33,185 nucleotides of DNA, from positions 1 to 33,185 of the forward strand of contig NZ_JAMKFA010000024.1 in assembly GCF_025499515.1 (NCBI RefSeq), in the 5' to 3' direction. A program made the position numbers and the translations under genes. The notes below the pieces were generated by a model that made no database searches, was not told the origin of the DNA, and worked only from the letters and a program-made list of their open reading frames with translations. Every line of letters starts with the position of its first letter. The first letter of the stretch is position 1. This document shows, piece after piece, positions 16,086-24,122 of this stretch. The DNA is from Flavobacterium odoriferum. GTDB taxonomy: Bacteria > Bacteroidota > Bacteroidia > Flavobacteriales > Flavobacteriaceae.

Positions 16086-16213
16086 GGCTAACAACGGTTT
16101 GTGACAATTGCTCGGCTTGGTCTTTGTTTGAATTTTCTCCGAAAATTCTAAAGTAGTTTTGTACTTGTGAAATTAAGTGCTAAATTTACGCAACTGTCAC
16201 AAGCCGTCAAACG
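16086..16213 (+). repeat. attC of cassette C17 (singleton type)
   Basis: R'' GGCTAAC. Arms CGGTTTGTGACAATTG and CAACTGTCACAAGCCG pair. The internal hairpin GAATTTTC-TCC-GAAAATTC is perfect. No clear TAnnTTTG box, only GTACTTGTG. Confidence 0.87.
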
Positions 16214-16244
16214 TTAGCAAACATTTAAAAAAAAAAACGAAAAA

Positions 16245-16691
16245 ATGAACACAATCAATTTGAAATCTCAAGCAAATGGAGAAATAAATCTCAAAGAAAA
16301 TACTATTGAATTTAATGACAAAAGTAGTAGAATGAATAAAACGCTGTTTAAAATATTTCCTTTTCTATTTTTAATTTTTGGAATATATCAACTTTATTCA
16401 GGAATAATAGCAGGAAGAGAAATTCAAATAATATTGCGAATTTTATCTGGTGTTTTACTATTAATAATTCCTGTAATGTTCTATCATTCAAATTTCATTA
16501 GAACCAATAAAAAGATAATCGAACTGAATGAAATTAAAGATGTGAAAATGAAAAAGATATTTGGAGAAATCTTAATTGACTTCAAGTTAAAAGACAATTC
16601 AACAAGAAGAGTATATAATGTTAAAAATATGACTGATTGGAATTTGGTAAAAACTTATTTGTTAGAAAAGAACATTAATTGCTCCAATTAA
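16245..16691 (+). CDS. Two-helix membrane protein with PH-like tail (C18)
   Basis: A 148-residue protein: a short N-terminal beta segment (NLKENTIEF), membrane helices at about 34-53 and 64-82, then FIRTNKKIIELNEIKDVKMKKIFGEILIDFKLKDNSTRRVYNVKN and a final helix. The layout is that of C5 and C28 (helix hairpin plus PH-like beta tail), with weak sequence likeness. Function unknown. Confidence 0.78.
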   Translation: MNTINLKSQANGEINLKENTIEFNDKSSRMNKTLFKIFPFLFLIFGIYQLYSGIIAGREIQIILRILSGVLLLIIPVMFYHSNFIRTNKKIIELNEIKDVKMKKIFGEILIDFKLKDNSTRRVYNVKNMTDWNLVKTYLLEKNINCSN

Positions 16692-16699
16692 AAAACGTT

Positions 16700-16829
16700 T
16701 GCTAACAATGGTTTTATAAAATGGCTTAGGCTTGGTTTTTCCTTCGGAAAAACCTCTACGAGTCGAAAATTTGTCTATATTTGTTTTGGTCTGTGAGTAA
16801 TCAAAGCCACTTTATAAAGCCACTAAACG
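16700..16829 (+). repeat. attC of cassette C18 (singleton type)
   Basis: R'' TGCTAAC; the ends match 13 of 14 bases (GTTAGCAAACATTT). The hairpin GGTTTTTCC-TTC-GGAAAAACC is the same as in the C3 site. TATATTTG at 16776-16783 faces the ten-gene operon. Confidence 0.9.
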
Positions 16830-16888
16830 TTAGCGGTCAGTGTAAAAAATTTCAAAATCCTAAAATTTGTTAAAACAAAATATATCGC

Positions 16889-16919
16889 TTGCGATTTAAT
16901 CTTCAAAGATATACTTTTG
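16889..16919 (+). promoter_or_regulatory. Operon promoter of C19
   Basis: TTG (16889-16891), 20 bases, TACTTTTG (16912-16919), a near-perfect Bacteroidota promoter 38 bases before the first ATG. The flanking TCGCTTGCGA (16885-16894) is a short palindrome overlapping the -33 element and could be an operator, perhaps for the OhrR-like regulator encoded in the operon. Confidence 0.62.
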
Positions 16920-16957
16920 CACTTAAATATTTATCATTCACTTTAAATTAAATAACT

Positions 16958-17989
16958 ATGAAGTACAATCAATTAGGAAATTCAGGAATTTTAGTTTCAG
17001 AACTTTGTATGGGAACGATGAGTTTTGGTAGCAGTGGCTACTGGAGTGTGTTAGGTTCTCTAGGCTATGAAGATAGTAAGCGATTAGTGGACATCGCCAT
17101 AGACTCTGGCATTAATTACTTCGATTCTGCTGATGTTTATTCTCACGGCCAATCGGAAGATATTTTAGGAAAAGCAGTGAAAGACAAAAGAAAGGATGTC
17201 ATCATTGCTACCAAAGTCCGCGGTAGAATGAGTAAAGAAATTAATGATGTGGGCTTGTCCAGAAAACACATCATCGAGAGCTGCCACAATAGTTTAAAAC
17301 GATTGGGTACCGACTATATCGACCATTATGTGCTTCATAGTTATGATCCTATTACCCCTTTTGAAGAAACCATTTCAACCCTTGATGACCTCGTTTCACA
17401 AGGAAAAATTAGATATTATGGGGTAAGTAACTTCCCGGCTTGGCAGCTAATGAAGTTTATCAACACCGCTGAAAAAAATCATTGGGAAAAACCCGTCTCA
17501 TTGCAAGCCATTTATTCACTTATATCCAGAGATGTAGAATATGAATTGATACCGCTTTGCTTGGATCAAAAACTAGCCTTTACCCCTTGGTCGCCACTTG
17601 GAGGCGGATTTTTAACCGGTAAATACAGAAAAGACAAGCCAATGCCGGAAGGAGCAAGAAGAACCAATGAAGAGCAGAATTTTATTCAAATCGATCCGGA
17701 AAAAGGCTATGCTATTGTTGATGAGTTGGAAAAAATTGCCAACAAACACAAGGCTTCTATAGCACAAGCAGCCCTAAATTATCTTTTGAGAAAACCCGGA
17801 GTAACTTCCGTACTTATTGGAGCTACCAAGCCTCACCAGTTGGAAGACAACATCAAAACTACTACCTGGGAAATGGATGCAGAAGATGTTAAAATCCTGG
17901 ATGAGCTAACAGCATTAAACCCTATTTATCCTTATTGGATGTTGCAGTTTACAGCTATGGATAGAGCCAATGGAGATTTCTTTTTATAA
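16958..17989 (+). CDS. Aldo/keto reductase, Kv-beta/YghZ-like
   Basis: A 343-residue cytosolic NADPH-dependent oxidoreductase reducing aldehydes or ketones. The AKR signature is complete: FDSADVY gives D56 and Y61, ATKVRG gives K86, and DHYVLHSYD gives H127, which together form the catalytic tetrad. SNFPAWQ and the C-terminal SVLIGATKPHQLEDNI cofactor motif are also present. Length and the GTMSFG opening fit the AKR6/AKR14-like branch. First gene of the ten-gene operon, behind its own promoter. Likely role: detoxifying reactive carbonyls; the substrate is not determined by sequence. Confidence 0.92.
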   Translation: MKYNQLGNSGILVSELCMGTMSFGSSGYWSVLGSLGYEDSKRLVDIAIDSGINYFDSADVYSHGQSEDILGKAVKDKRKDVIIATKVRGRMSKEINDVGLSRKHIIESCHNSLKRLGTDYIDHYVLHSYDPITPFEETISTLDDLVSQGKIRYYGVSNFPAWQLMKFINTAEKNHWEKPVSLQAIYSLISRDVEYELIPLCLDQKLAFTPWSPLGGGFLTGKYRKDKPMPEGARRTNEEQNFIQIDPEKGYAIVDELEKIANKHKASIAQAALNYLLRKPGVTSVLIGATKPHQLEDNIKTTTWEMDAEDVKILDELTALNPIYPYWMLQFTAMDRANGDFFL

Positions 17990-18008
17990 AATTTAAAAAC
18001 CAAACAGA

Positions 18009-18845
18009 ATGAATACGATAAATTTTAAAACATACATTTTATTGCTTTTTACACTCCTTTTTAGTGTAGAAACTCTGACTGCCCAAAACAGCAAAGAAAA
18101 TGTAAAAAGCAAGGTTAAAACTGAAGAAATTACCTATAAAGATGGCGAGGTTACACTCAATGGCGTTGTTTATTATCCTGCAAAGCAAAAGGGAAAACAA
18201 CCTGCCATTTTAGTAGTGCCCGAATGGTGGGGGCTGAACGACTATGTGAAAAATCGTGCTAAAATGTTGGCAGAGTTAGGCTATGTAGCTATGGCGGTGG
18301 ATATGTACGGTAATGGATTGGTCGTAGAAAACCCTGCCGATGCCCAGGCCAATGCCGGAAGGTTTTATGGGGATCCTAACCTGATAAAAAGTCGGATGCA
18401 GGCGGCTTATGATGCTGTAGTTCAACTACAACAGGTGGACGCTTCAAAAGTAAGTGCCATAGGTTATTGCTTTGGTGGAACGGTTTCGCTTTTTGCTGCC
18501 AGCTTAGGGGTACCATTAGAAACTGTGGTTAGTTTTCACGGTGGACTAAGCGGCTTTCAAGCTAGTCCTGCAATGAAAAACACCAAAGTATTGGTTTGCC
18601 ACGGTGAAAGTGATTCGTTTGTGCCGCAAGCTGATGTGGATAATTTTCATCAACAAATGAAAGACAACAACATTACCTACCAGTTTAAGTCTTATGCTGA
18701 TGCCACACACGCTTTTACCAATAAAGCATCTACAGCTACCGGGGAAAAATTCAACCTTCCCATTTCCTACAATGAAGCTGCCGACAAAGCTTCTTGGAAG
18801 GATATGAAAGCCTTTTTCAAAACTTATTTTCCAACTAAAAAGTAA
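18009..18845 (+). CDS. Exported dienelactone hydrolase family protein
   Basis: A 278-residue alpha/beta hydrolase with a signal peptide (cleavage near TAQ, residue 26). The DLH catalytic triad is visible: IGYCFGG gives nucleophile C154, CHGESDSFVP gives D202, and DATHAF gives H234; PEWWGL at about 71-76 is the oxyanion-side motif. It hydrolyses ester or lactone substrates, in the periplasm if the signal is used. It starts 19 bases after the reductase gene. The substrate in this context is unknown. Confidence 0.9.
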   Translation: MNTINFKTYILLLFTLLFSVETLTAQNSKENVKSKVKTEEITYKDGEVTLNGVVYYPAKQKGKQPAILVVPEWWGLNDYVKNRAKMLAELGYVAMAVDMYGNGLVVENPADAQANAGRFYGDPNLIKSRMQAAYDAVVQLQQVDASKVSAIGYCFGGTVSLFAASLGVPLETVVSFHGGLSGFQASPAMKNTKVLVCHGESDSFVPQADVDNFHQQMKDNNITYQFKSYADATHAFTNKASTATGEKFNLPISYNEAADKASWKDMKAFFKTYFPTKK

Positions 18846-18850
18846 TTAAA

Positions 18851-19330
18851 ATGGAAGCGAGCTTATTTGAACTTGAGGCAAAAAAACTCAACGGAGAAAC
18901 CATTTCTTTGAAAGAGTTTGAAGGTAAAACCATAGTGGTGGTAAATACTGCTAGCAAGTGCGGACTTACCCCACAATATGAGGGATTGGAAAATTTGTAT
19001 AAAATATACAAAGACAAGGGGTTGGTTATTTTGGGATTTCCTTGCAACCAATTCGGAAAGCAGGAACAAGGCACAGCCAATGAGATTAGTGAATTTTGCG
19101 AAATTAATTACGGGGTAAGTTTTCCCATGTTCGACAAAGTAGAAGTCAATGGGGCCAATGCTCACCCCGTTTTTAAGTATTTAAAATCCAAACTTGGAGG
19201 CATTTTAGGTAGCAACATCAAATGGAGTTTTACCAAATTTGTCATTGACAAAAACGGAAAGCCGGTCAAACGATTTGCTCCTACCACCAAGCCGGAGAAA
19301 ATGGAAAGTTACCTGCGAAAAATTCTTTAA
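18851..19330 (+). CDS. Glutathione peroxidase family thiol peroxidase
   Basis: A 159-residue Cys-type glutathione peroxidase homologue without signal peptide. NTASKCGLTPQYEGL gives peroxidatic C37; GFPCNQFG supplies the glutamine near residue 67; ISEFCEINYG gives C83, placed as a possible resolving Cys; IKWSFTKF supplies W125. The residue after W is Ser, where the family tetrad normally has Asn (WNF), an unusual change. It reduces hydrogen or organic peroxides, in such bacterial forms usually with thioredoxin. The gene starts 5 bases after the hydrolase stop. Confidence 0.92.
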   Translation: MEASLFELEAKKLNGETISLKEFEGKTIVVVNTASKCGLTPQYEGLENLYKIYKDKGLVILGFPCNQFGKQEQGTANEISEFCEINYGVSFPMFDKVEVNGANAHPVFKYLKSKLGGILGSNIKWSFTKFVIDKNGKPVKRFAPTTKPEKMESYLRKIL

Positions 19331-19332
19331 AA

Positions 19333-19788
19333 ATGAAAAATTCTGCTGAATTAGAAATTGAAAATCAGTATTGTTTTCCGATATACGCAGCATCTAGAGT
19401 GGTAACCAAACTTTATACGCCCCTGCTCAACGAGTTGGGGCTTACTTACCCTCAATATTTAACGATGTTGGTGCTCTGGCAATACCAAAACCTGACGGTA
19501 AATGATATTGGCAGTAAACTAATGCTGGAGTCCAATACTCTAACCCCTTTACTTAAAAGGTTGGAAAGTCAAGGTTTTATTTCAAGGAAACGCTCTAGTA
19601 GTGACGAACGTGTAGTGGAGATAAGCCTTACAGAAAAAGGAATAAATTTGAAAAAGAAGGCGAGTTACATACCTGAAAAATTATCTTGCTCCATTAGTCA
19701 TTCAGGGATAAGTCAAGAAGAAATGGACCAGATGAAACATACCTTGCAAAAGCTAATTGCCTTAACTAAAGAGCATCATTGTAAATAA
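19333..19788 (+). CDS. ohrR: OhrR-type MarR family peroxide regulator
   Basis: A 151-residue winged-helix repressor. QYCFPIYAASRVVTKLYTPLLNELGLTYPQYL is the characteristic OhrR N-terminal region, with redox-sensing Cys at residue 14. NTLTPLLKRLESQGFISRKRSSSDERVVEISLTEKG is the recognition helix and wing. Organic hydroperoxide oxidises the Cys and releases DNA. It lies 2 bases after the peroxidase gene, so it probably controls this operon, perhaps at the palindrome over the 16889 promoter. No Ohr peroxidase gene is nearby; the glutathione peroxidase takes that place. Confidence 0.88.
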   Translation: MKNSAELEIENQYCFPIYAASRVVTKLYTPLLNELGLTYPQYLTMLVLWQYQNLTVNDIGSKLMLESNTLTPLLKRLESQGFISRKRSSSDERVVEISLTEKGINLKKKASYIPEKLSCSISHSGISQEEMDQMKHTLQKLIALTKEHHCK

Positions 19789-19822
19789 TTTTAAAAAAAG
19801 TATAACCAAAAAATAATTGAAT

Positions 19823-20248
19823 ATGCAAAATTTTAAAAATCACGTCCGTTACAATCCACTTCATCATTTTATTCTATCACCGCTCACGCTCGTTGGGGTG
19901 ATATTGAGTATTGTATTGCTATTCTCTGACCACAGTCTGACTGAAAAAATCTTTTTTCTGATTTTAGCTTTAAGTGTTTTTCTCGCTTCTTTAATAGCTA
20001 GATTGTATGCCACAAAAAATCAAGACAGAACCATAAGAGCAGAACTACGATTACGCTATTATATTTTGACAGGCAACAGATTAGAAGAATTAGAAGATAA
20101 ATTAACAATGGCACAATTGGTAGCCACCAGATTTGCATCAGATAAAGAATTAGCAGCATTGATAGAGCGGGCAGCCAAAGAAAACCTTAGTCCAAAAGCC
20201 ATAAAAGAAAGCATAAAAAACTGGACGGCAGATGAAAATAGAGTTTAA
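19823..20248 (+). CDS. DUF6526 family membrane protein
   Basis: A 141-residue protein from ATG 19823; the in-frame TTG at 19817 is less likely. The opening MQNFKNHVRYNPLHHFILSP and two membrane helices (about 18-36 and 42-62) match the DUF6526 family, common in Bacteroidota. The cytosolic tail (RLRYYILTGNRLEELEDKL, ALIERAAKENLSPKAIKESIKNW) is helical. The gene lies 34 bases after ohrR in the same operon. Role unknown. Confidence 0.82.
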   Translation: MQNFKNHVRYNPLHHFILSPLTLVGVILSIVLLFSDHSLTEKIFFLILALSVFLASLIARLYATKNQDRTIRAELRLRYYILTGNRLEELEDKLTMAQLVATRFASDKELAALIERAAKENLSPKAIKESIKNWTADENRV

Positions 20249-20266
20249 ACCTTAAAAACATCAATT

Positions 20267-20638
20267 ATGAGCAAAAGTAGAAAAATTACAGGTTGGGTAA
20301 TGGCAGGATTGCTTACCGCTTTATTAGTAATGAGTGCCAGCCAAAAGCTATTAGGCAACCCCGAAATGGTTGAAAATTTCGGTAAATGGGGCTTGGGCTC
20401 AATGATAACCATTATAGCTCTAGGTGAATTGGTAAGTGTATTGTTGTTTTTAATACCTCGCACCGCTGTTTTAGGGGTGTTGTTATTGAGTGCTTATTTT
20501 GGAGGTGCCATATTGGTACATATGGCCAATGACGAGCCTTACGCTTTTCAATCCATCGTTCTGTTGTTCATTTGGGTAACTGCTTGGGTGAGAATCCCTG
20601 AAATGTTTAATAAACTTTTCAATGGAAATCTATCATAA
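20267..20638 (+). CDS. DoxX-like membrane protein
   Basis: A 123-residue protein with four membrane helices (about 7-25, 44-62, 66-85, 95-113) and the DoxX-like pattern GWVMAGLLTALLVMSASQKLLGNPEMVENFGKWG. Small DoxX/SURF4-type proteins sit in the inner membrane and are often linked to redox or thiol stress, which fits the operon. It starts 18 bases after the DUF6526 gene. Confidence 0.85.
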   Translation: MSKSRKITGWVMAGLLTALLVMSASQKLLGNPEMVENFGKWGLGSMITIIALGELVSVLLFLIPRTAVLGVLLLSAYFGGAILVHMANDEPYAFQSIVLLFIWVTAWVRIPEMFNKLFNGNLS

Positions 20639-20669
20639 TCAAATTCCTAATTTTGAACAGTAGAATATA

Positions 20670-21566
20670 ATGAATCGAAAACAATTTATATTAGCAACAT
20701 TAGGACTAACAATTGTGAATACCTTAAGCAGCTTTAGAAAATATACGGATGAACTTCCTGTTCAAGGAAAAAAGATGCCTGTTTTATTTACTTCGCACGG
20801 CAATCCTATGGATATTCCGCTTTCAAGAGAAGAACGCACCTTTTGGAATACCTTATTTCAATTGGGAAAGGAATTGAAAAAAAATTATGAGGTAAAAGCT
20901 GCTTTGGTGGTTTCGGCTCACTGGTGTACCCGAGGAACTTTTGTTAACGTATCGCCTGAACAGCAACAGATTTTCGATTACTATGGGTTTCCTAAAGAAT
21001 ATTATGATGTATTTTACAAAGCTAAAGGCTCCCCTGAAATTGCAAAAGAAGTAAAACGCATTATCCCATCGGTTAGCGAAACTACCGACTGGGGTCTCGA
21101 CCACGGAGCTTGGCCTATGCTTATGCACTTGTTTCCTGAAGCGGACGTGCCTGTATTTCAATTAAGCATCGACTATTATGCAAAACCTGAATATCATTAC
21201 GAGTTAGGAAAACAATTAAAATCACTTCGTGAAAAAGGAGTACTCATCATTGGCAGCGGTGCATTAATTCACAATCTCCCACTTGCTATGAAAAAAATGC
21301 AAAGCAATGATAGTTCGCCCTATGGTTGGGAGATGGAATATGATAACTGGGTTAAGGAACAAATAGATAAAAGAAATATCTCTAACATTATTAATTATCA
21401 AAACAGTCATAAATTAGGCAAACTGGCAGCTCCTACGCCCGACCATTTTGTGCCTGTATTATATAGTTTAGGGTTGATGGATTCCAAAGATGAAATACAT
21501 TACTTTTTTGAATCAGAGTCTTCCCTTCCCGCTTTTGGGGAAAGGAGTTTTATCATCAAACAATAA
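20670..21566 (+). CDS. DODA-type extradiol dioxygenase (YgiD-like), exported
   Basis: A 298-residue class III extradiol ring-cleavage dioxygenase homologue. Metal-site and catalytic histidines stand in TSHGNP (H43), VSAHW (H84), WGLDHGAWP (H145), LIHNL (H201) and TPDHFVP. The family usually uses Zn or Fe and cleaves catechol-type substrates such as 4,5-DOPA. The first 30 residues are an extra leader (MNRKQFILATLGLTIVNTLSS) that looks like a signal peptide, so the enzyme may be exported. It overlaps the next gene by one base. Confidence 0.9.
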   Translation: MNRKQFILATLGLTIVNTLSSFRKYTDELPVQGKKMPVLFTSHGNPMDIPLSREERTFWNTLFQLGKELKKNYEVKAALVVSAHWCTRGTFVNVSPEQQQIFDYYGFPKEYYDVFYKAKGSPEIAKEVKRIIPSVSETTDWGLDHGAWPMLMHLFPEADVPVFQLSIDYYAKPEYHYELGKQLKSLREKGVLIIGSGALIHNLPLAMKKMQSNDSSPYGWEMEYDNWVKEQIDKRNISNIINYQNSHKLGKLAAPTPDHFVPVLYSLGLMDSKDEIHYFFESESSLPAFGERSFIIKQ

Positions 21567-22177
21567 TGACAGTATCCTGTTATTGGTACTTACTATTAAT
21601 CGTTTTGATTTTCACTTCATTTAGCGTCAGTTTCAATCAAGGAAAAATACAATTAACAAAATATGAAAAATCAATCCCTAAAAATATGATAAACGAAAAC
21701 ACCTTTGAACTTCCCTTACGAAATGGGATTAAACCCAAAACTACACCAAGCAACCCACATATGCAGCTGAATCAACAGCCCGAAGACCGTAAACTCGTTG
21801 ATTCACTAATGGATTGGGCATTCTCGCTTCCTGAAATCAACAAAGAGTTCAGCAAAATATCTGTTCCCGGGGCCCAAGCTATGTGTCTCTCTTCCGACAA
21901 AATGTGCAATGATTGTCACGCCTTTATGATTGGAAATGAGTTTGCTCACTTTCATCCAGTGCCCGTTGGCAGTATGCACTTAGGTCTAACATTAAAAGAT
22001 GCTGAATATGTCATAAGCCGAGGTTGGGGTGAGTTACACCCAGTTGCCAAAATGGGCTATCTTACTCATAATTTTATTATGGTGTATGCCCCTCGAAATG
22101 AAGAAGAAAAAGAAATCATTAAAAAAATTATCTTGCGGTCTTATTTATTTGCAACCGGCAAATTAAATGACAAATAA
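21566..22177 (+). CDS. DUF5519/luciferase-like domain protein
   Basis: A 203-residue protein. The start ATG shares its A with the upstream stop (TAATG), so translation is coupled. An N-terminal hydrophobic segment (about 6-24) is a signal or anchor. The C-terminal 120 residues (ISVPGAQAMCLSSD, FMIGNEFAHFHPVPVGSMHLGLTLKDAEYVISRGWGELHPVAK) match DUF5519, a small domain with several conserved His often found beside dioxygenase or hydrolase genes. C-D-C-H spacing (MCNDCH) could bind metal or haem. Function unknown. Confidence 0.83.
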   Translation: MTVSCYWYLLLIVLIFTSFSVSFNQGKIQLTKYEKSIPKNMINENTFELPLRNGIKPKTTPSNPHMQLNQQPEDRKLVDSLMDWAFSLPEINKEFSKISVPGAQAMCLSSDKMCNDCHAFMIGNEFAHFHPVPVGSMHLGLTLKDAEYVISRGWGELHPVAKMGYLTHNFIMVYAPRNEEEKEIIKKIILRSYLFATGKLNDK

Positions 22178-22188
22178 AGCCATAAAAT

Positions 22189-22638
22189 ATGCAAAAAGAA
22201 TTTATTGAGTTATTAAAAAAAGGCATTGAAGAATTGATGCCTGCTAATCAACTATTAGGTATAAAAATTTTGGAAGTGAAGTCGGGTTATGCACATCTTC
22301 ACGTTCCTTTTAAAAACGAATTCATTGGAGATTTCATTCAGCAGCGTTGGCACGGAGGGTTTTTAGCTGCTATTGCAGATACAGCAGGTGGCACTGCAGC
22401 TGCTACTACGCTGCAATCTCCCAAAGACAAACTCAATACCATTGATATGCGCATAGACTATCTACACGCTGCAACCTCCAGCGATATAGAAGCTAAGGCT
22501 CAAGTGATTAAAGATGGGAAAACCATCGTTAAAGTGGATATTCAACTTTTTCAAGACCACCAAGAAAATCCTGTAGTAGTTGCCCGTTGTGTTTTTAGCA
22601 AATTAATAAAAGAAAATAGTGATAAGCTTTCTGGATAA
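22189..22638 (+). CDS. Hotdog-fold thioesterase, PaaI family
   Basis: A 149-residue cytosolic protein with the PaaI/4HBT signature QQRWHGGFLAAIADTAGGTAAATT: H55 and the D64 region on the long hotdog helix. Strands TIDMRIDYLHAATSSDIEAKAQVIKDGKTIVKVDIQLF and VARCVFSKL complete the fold. It hydrolyses acyl-CoA thioesters, probably aromatic or medium chain. It starts 11 bases after the DUF5519 gene, in the same operon. Confidence 0.9.
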   Translation: MQKEFIELLKKGIEELMPANQLLGIKILEVKSGYAHLHVPFKNEFIGDFIQQRWHGGFLAAIADTAGGTAAATTLQSPKDKLNTIDMRIDYLHAATSSDIEAKAQVIKDGKTIVKVDIQLFQDHQENPVVVARCVFSKLIKENSDKLSG

Positions 22639-22698
22639 GATTAGATGTGTTGGCTTTTTCAAGAATTTAAATGAATCAAATTTTTCTATCTAAAAAAG

Positions 22699-23820
22699 AT
22701 GAACAAGTTTTTTCGAAAATTAAAAAAAGTGATGATTGTATTTATTGTAATAGTTTCCATTTTAATTCTTGCTCTTTGGCTTTTTATGCAACAAGATAAA
22801 TTTGGGGCTTCTCCAACCAAAGATGACAGGCAAAAATATGAACAACTCTCTAATTATAAGGATGGTAAATTTCAAAATATCAGTCCAACACCGATGCTTA
22901 CCCCTAATTATTCTTGGACACAAGTGATAAAAGAGCAACTATTTGAAAAACCTTCTAACCCTATTCCTGATAAAACATTACCTACCATTAAAACCGATTT
23001 GAAAAGTTTAGCAATTGAGGAAAATGTTCTTGTTTGGTTCGGTCATTCCAGTTATTTTATGCAACTCGACCAAAAAACCTATTTGGTAGATCCTGTATTC
23101 AGCGGCAATGCATCTCCCGTTCCCGGTACCAACAAAGCCTTTGCGGGAACGGATATTTATCAAGCAGAAGATTTTCCCAAAATCGATTACCTTATCATTA
23201 CCCACGACCATTATGACCATTTAGATTACCCCACTATAATCCATCTAAAAGAAAAGGCAGAAAAGTTTATAGTTGGTTTAGGGGTAGGTAATCATCTTAA
23301 AAAGTGGGGCGTTCCCGAAGATAAAATCATCGAATTAAATTGGTACGAAAGCACACAACAAGGCACCGACCTAAGCATTCATTGCGAGCCTGCTCGGCAT
23401 TTTTCGGGCAGAGGATTTTCCCGCAACAATACCCTTTGGGCATCCTTTTTAATTAAATCACCATCGATGACTATTTATGTAGGTGGAGATAGTGGTTACG
23501 ATAGTCATTTTGCAGCCATTGGGAAGAAATATGCAACAATTGATTTTGCTATTTTAGATAACGGTCAGTACAATGCTGCTTGGCGAGCGGTTCACAATTT
23601 TCCGGAAGACGTTATACAAGCTGCCAAAGATTTAAAAGCCAAGCGCATATTGCCTGCACACTCTTCTAAATTTAAAATGGCCAATCACAATTGGGACGAC
23701 CCTTTAGAAACCCTAACACAGCTTAATAAAACAGAAAACCTAAACATTGCAACCCCAAAAATTGGCGAAGTGGTTTACCTAAAAGATACCACCCAAGTAT
23801 TTGATTTTTGGTGGAAATAA
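22699..23820 (+). CDS. Membrane-anchored MBL-fold hydrolase (NAPE-PLD/UlaG-like)
   Basis: A 373-residue protein with an N-terminal membrane helix (about 9-29). The metallo-beta-lactamase core has VWFGHSSYFM (about 112-121), the metal motif ITHDHYDHLD (H169, H171, D173, H174), EPARHFSGRG, VGGDSGYDSHF and LPAHSSKF. This set is typical of NAPE-phospholipase D/UlaG-like zinc hydrolases, which cleave phosphodiester or lactone bonds. It is last in the operon, 60 bases after the thioesterase, and 32 bases before the attC R''. Confidence 0.9.
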   Translation: MNKFFRKLKKVMIVFIVIVSILILALWLFMQQDKFGASPTKDDRQKYEQLSNYKDGKFQNISPTPMLTPNYSWTQVIKEQLFEKPSNPIPDKTLPTIKTDLKSLAIEENVLVWFGHSSYFMQLDQKTYLVDPVFSGNASPVPGTNKAFAGTDIYQAEDFPKIDYLIITHDHYDHLDYPTIIHLKEKAEKFIVGLGVGNHLKKWGVPEDKIIELNWYESTQQGTDLSIHCEPARHFSGRGFSRNNTLWASFLIKSPSMTIYVGGDSGYDSHFAAIGKKYATIDFAILDNGQYNAAWRAVHNFPEDVIQAAKDLKAKRILPAHSSKFKMANHNWDDPLETLTQLNKTENLNIATPKIGEVVYLKDTTQVFDFWWK

Positions 23821-23852
23821 AAGACCTAAATTACTTTTGATAAACACCGAAC

Positions 23853-23978
23853 CGCTAACAGCGTATATAACTTATGGCGGGGAAAGTGGTAAATTCAAGT
23901 TTTTTGCTTTTAAGTAAGTTTGGTGCAAGCCGACAAGAAAGCACTTCGAAAACCGCCACAAGTCATATACGCAAACCG
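23853..23978 (+). repeat. attC of cassette C19 (singleton type, 126 bp)
   Basis: R'' CGCTAAC. Long arms GCGTATATAACTTATGGCGG and CCGCCACAAGTCATATACGC pair with two mismatches. The outer bases pair with the C19 start at 16829. No TAnnTTTG box was found between the arms. The core is preceded by ACCG. Confidence 0.9.
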
Positions 23979-23990
23979 TTGTATGTCATT

Positions 23991-24122
23991 ATGAAAGAAG
24001 AAATTCAGACAGAAAAACTTGTAAAAAAGTTTAACATTGAAAAAGAAAGCCTGACAGAAGAGAGTATTCTGAAAGACTTTCAAGAAGATATAAAAAACTT
24101 ACCTAACGAGTACAGAAGTTGA
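23991..24122 (+). CDS. Short ORF at cassette start, possible remnant (C20)
   Basis: A 43-residue, strongly charged helical peptide (MKEEIQTEKL...NLPNEYRS). The ATG is 12 bases inside the cassette, where cassette genes of this array often begin; the frame continues upstream only through attC sequence. Its last 24 bases overlap the end of the convergent minus-strand gene. It may be a small protein such as an antitoxin, or the head of a gene truncated when the reverse gene arrived. Confidence 0.45.
   Translation: MKEEIQTEKLVKKFNIEKESLTEESILKDFQEDIKNLPNEYRS

Larger units (their letters stand above)
16830..23978 (+). mobile_element. Giant ten-gene cassette C19
   Basis: From the TT after G16829 to G23978 there is no other attC. 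The 3' attC has R'' with GAACCGCTAAC, which pairs with the start GTTAGCGGT-CAGTGT, including the A/C mismatch and extra base seen in other cassettes. All ten genes are on the plus strand, tightly packed and visibly richer in GC than the flanking cassettes. The unit is 7149 bp. Alternatively, an operon inserted into a smaller cassette between its gene and its attC. Confidence 0.75.

Noticed and set aside
16830..23978. Core-genome segment that separates two independent arrays
   Set aside because: The attC at its 3' end pairs with its 5' start, including the A/C signature and the CGA form, so one cassette is the simpler reading; not fully excluded.
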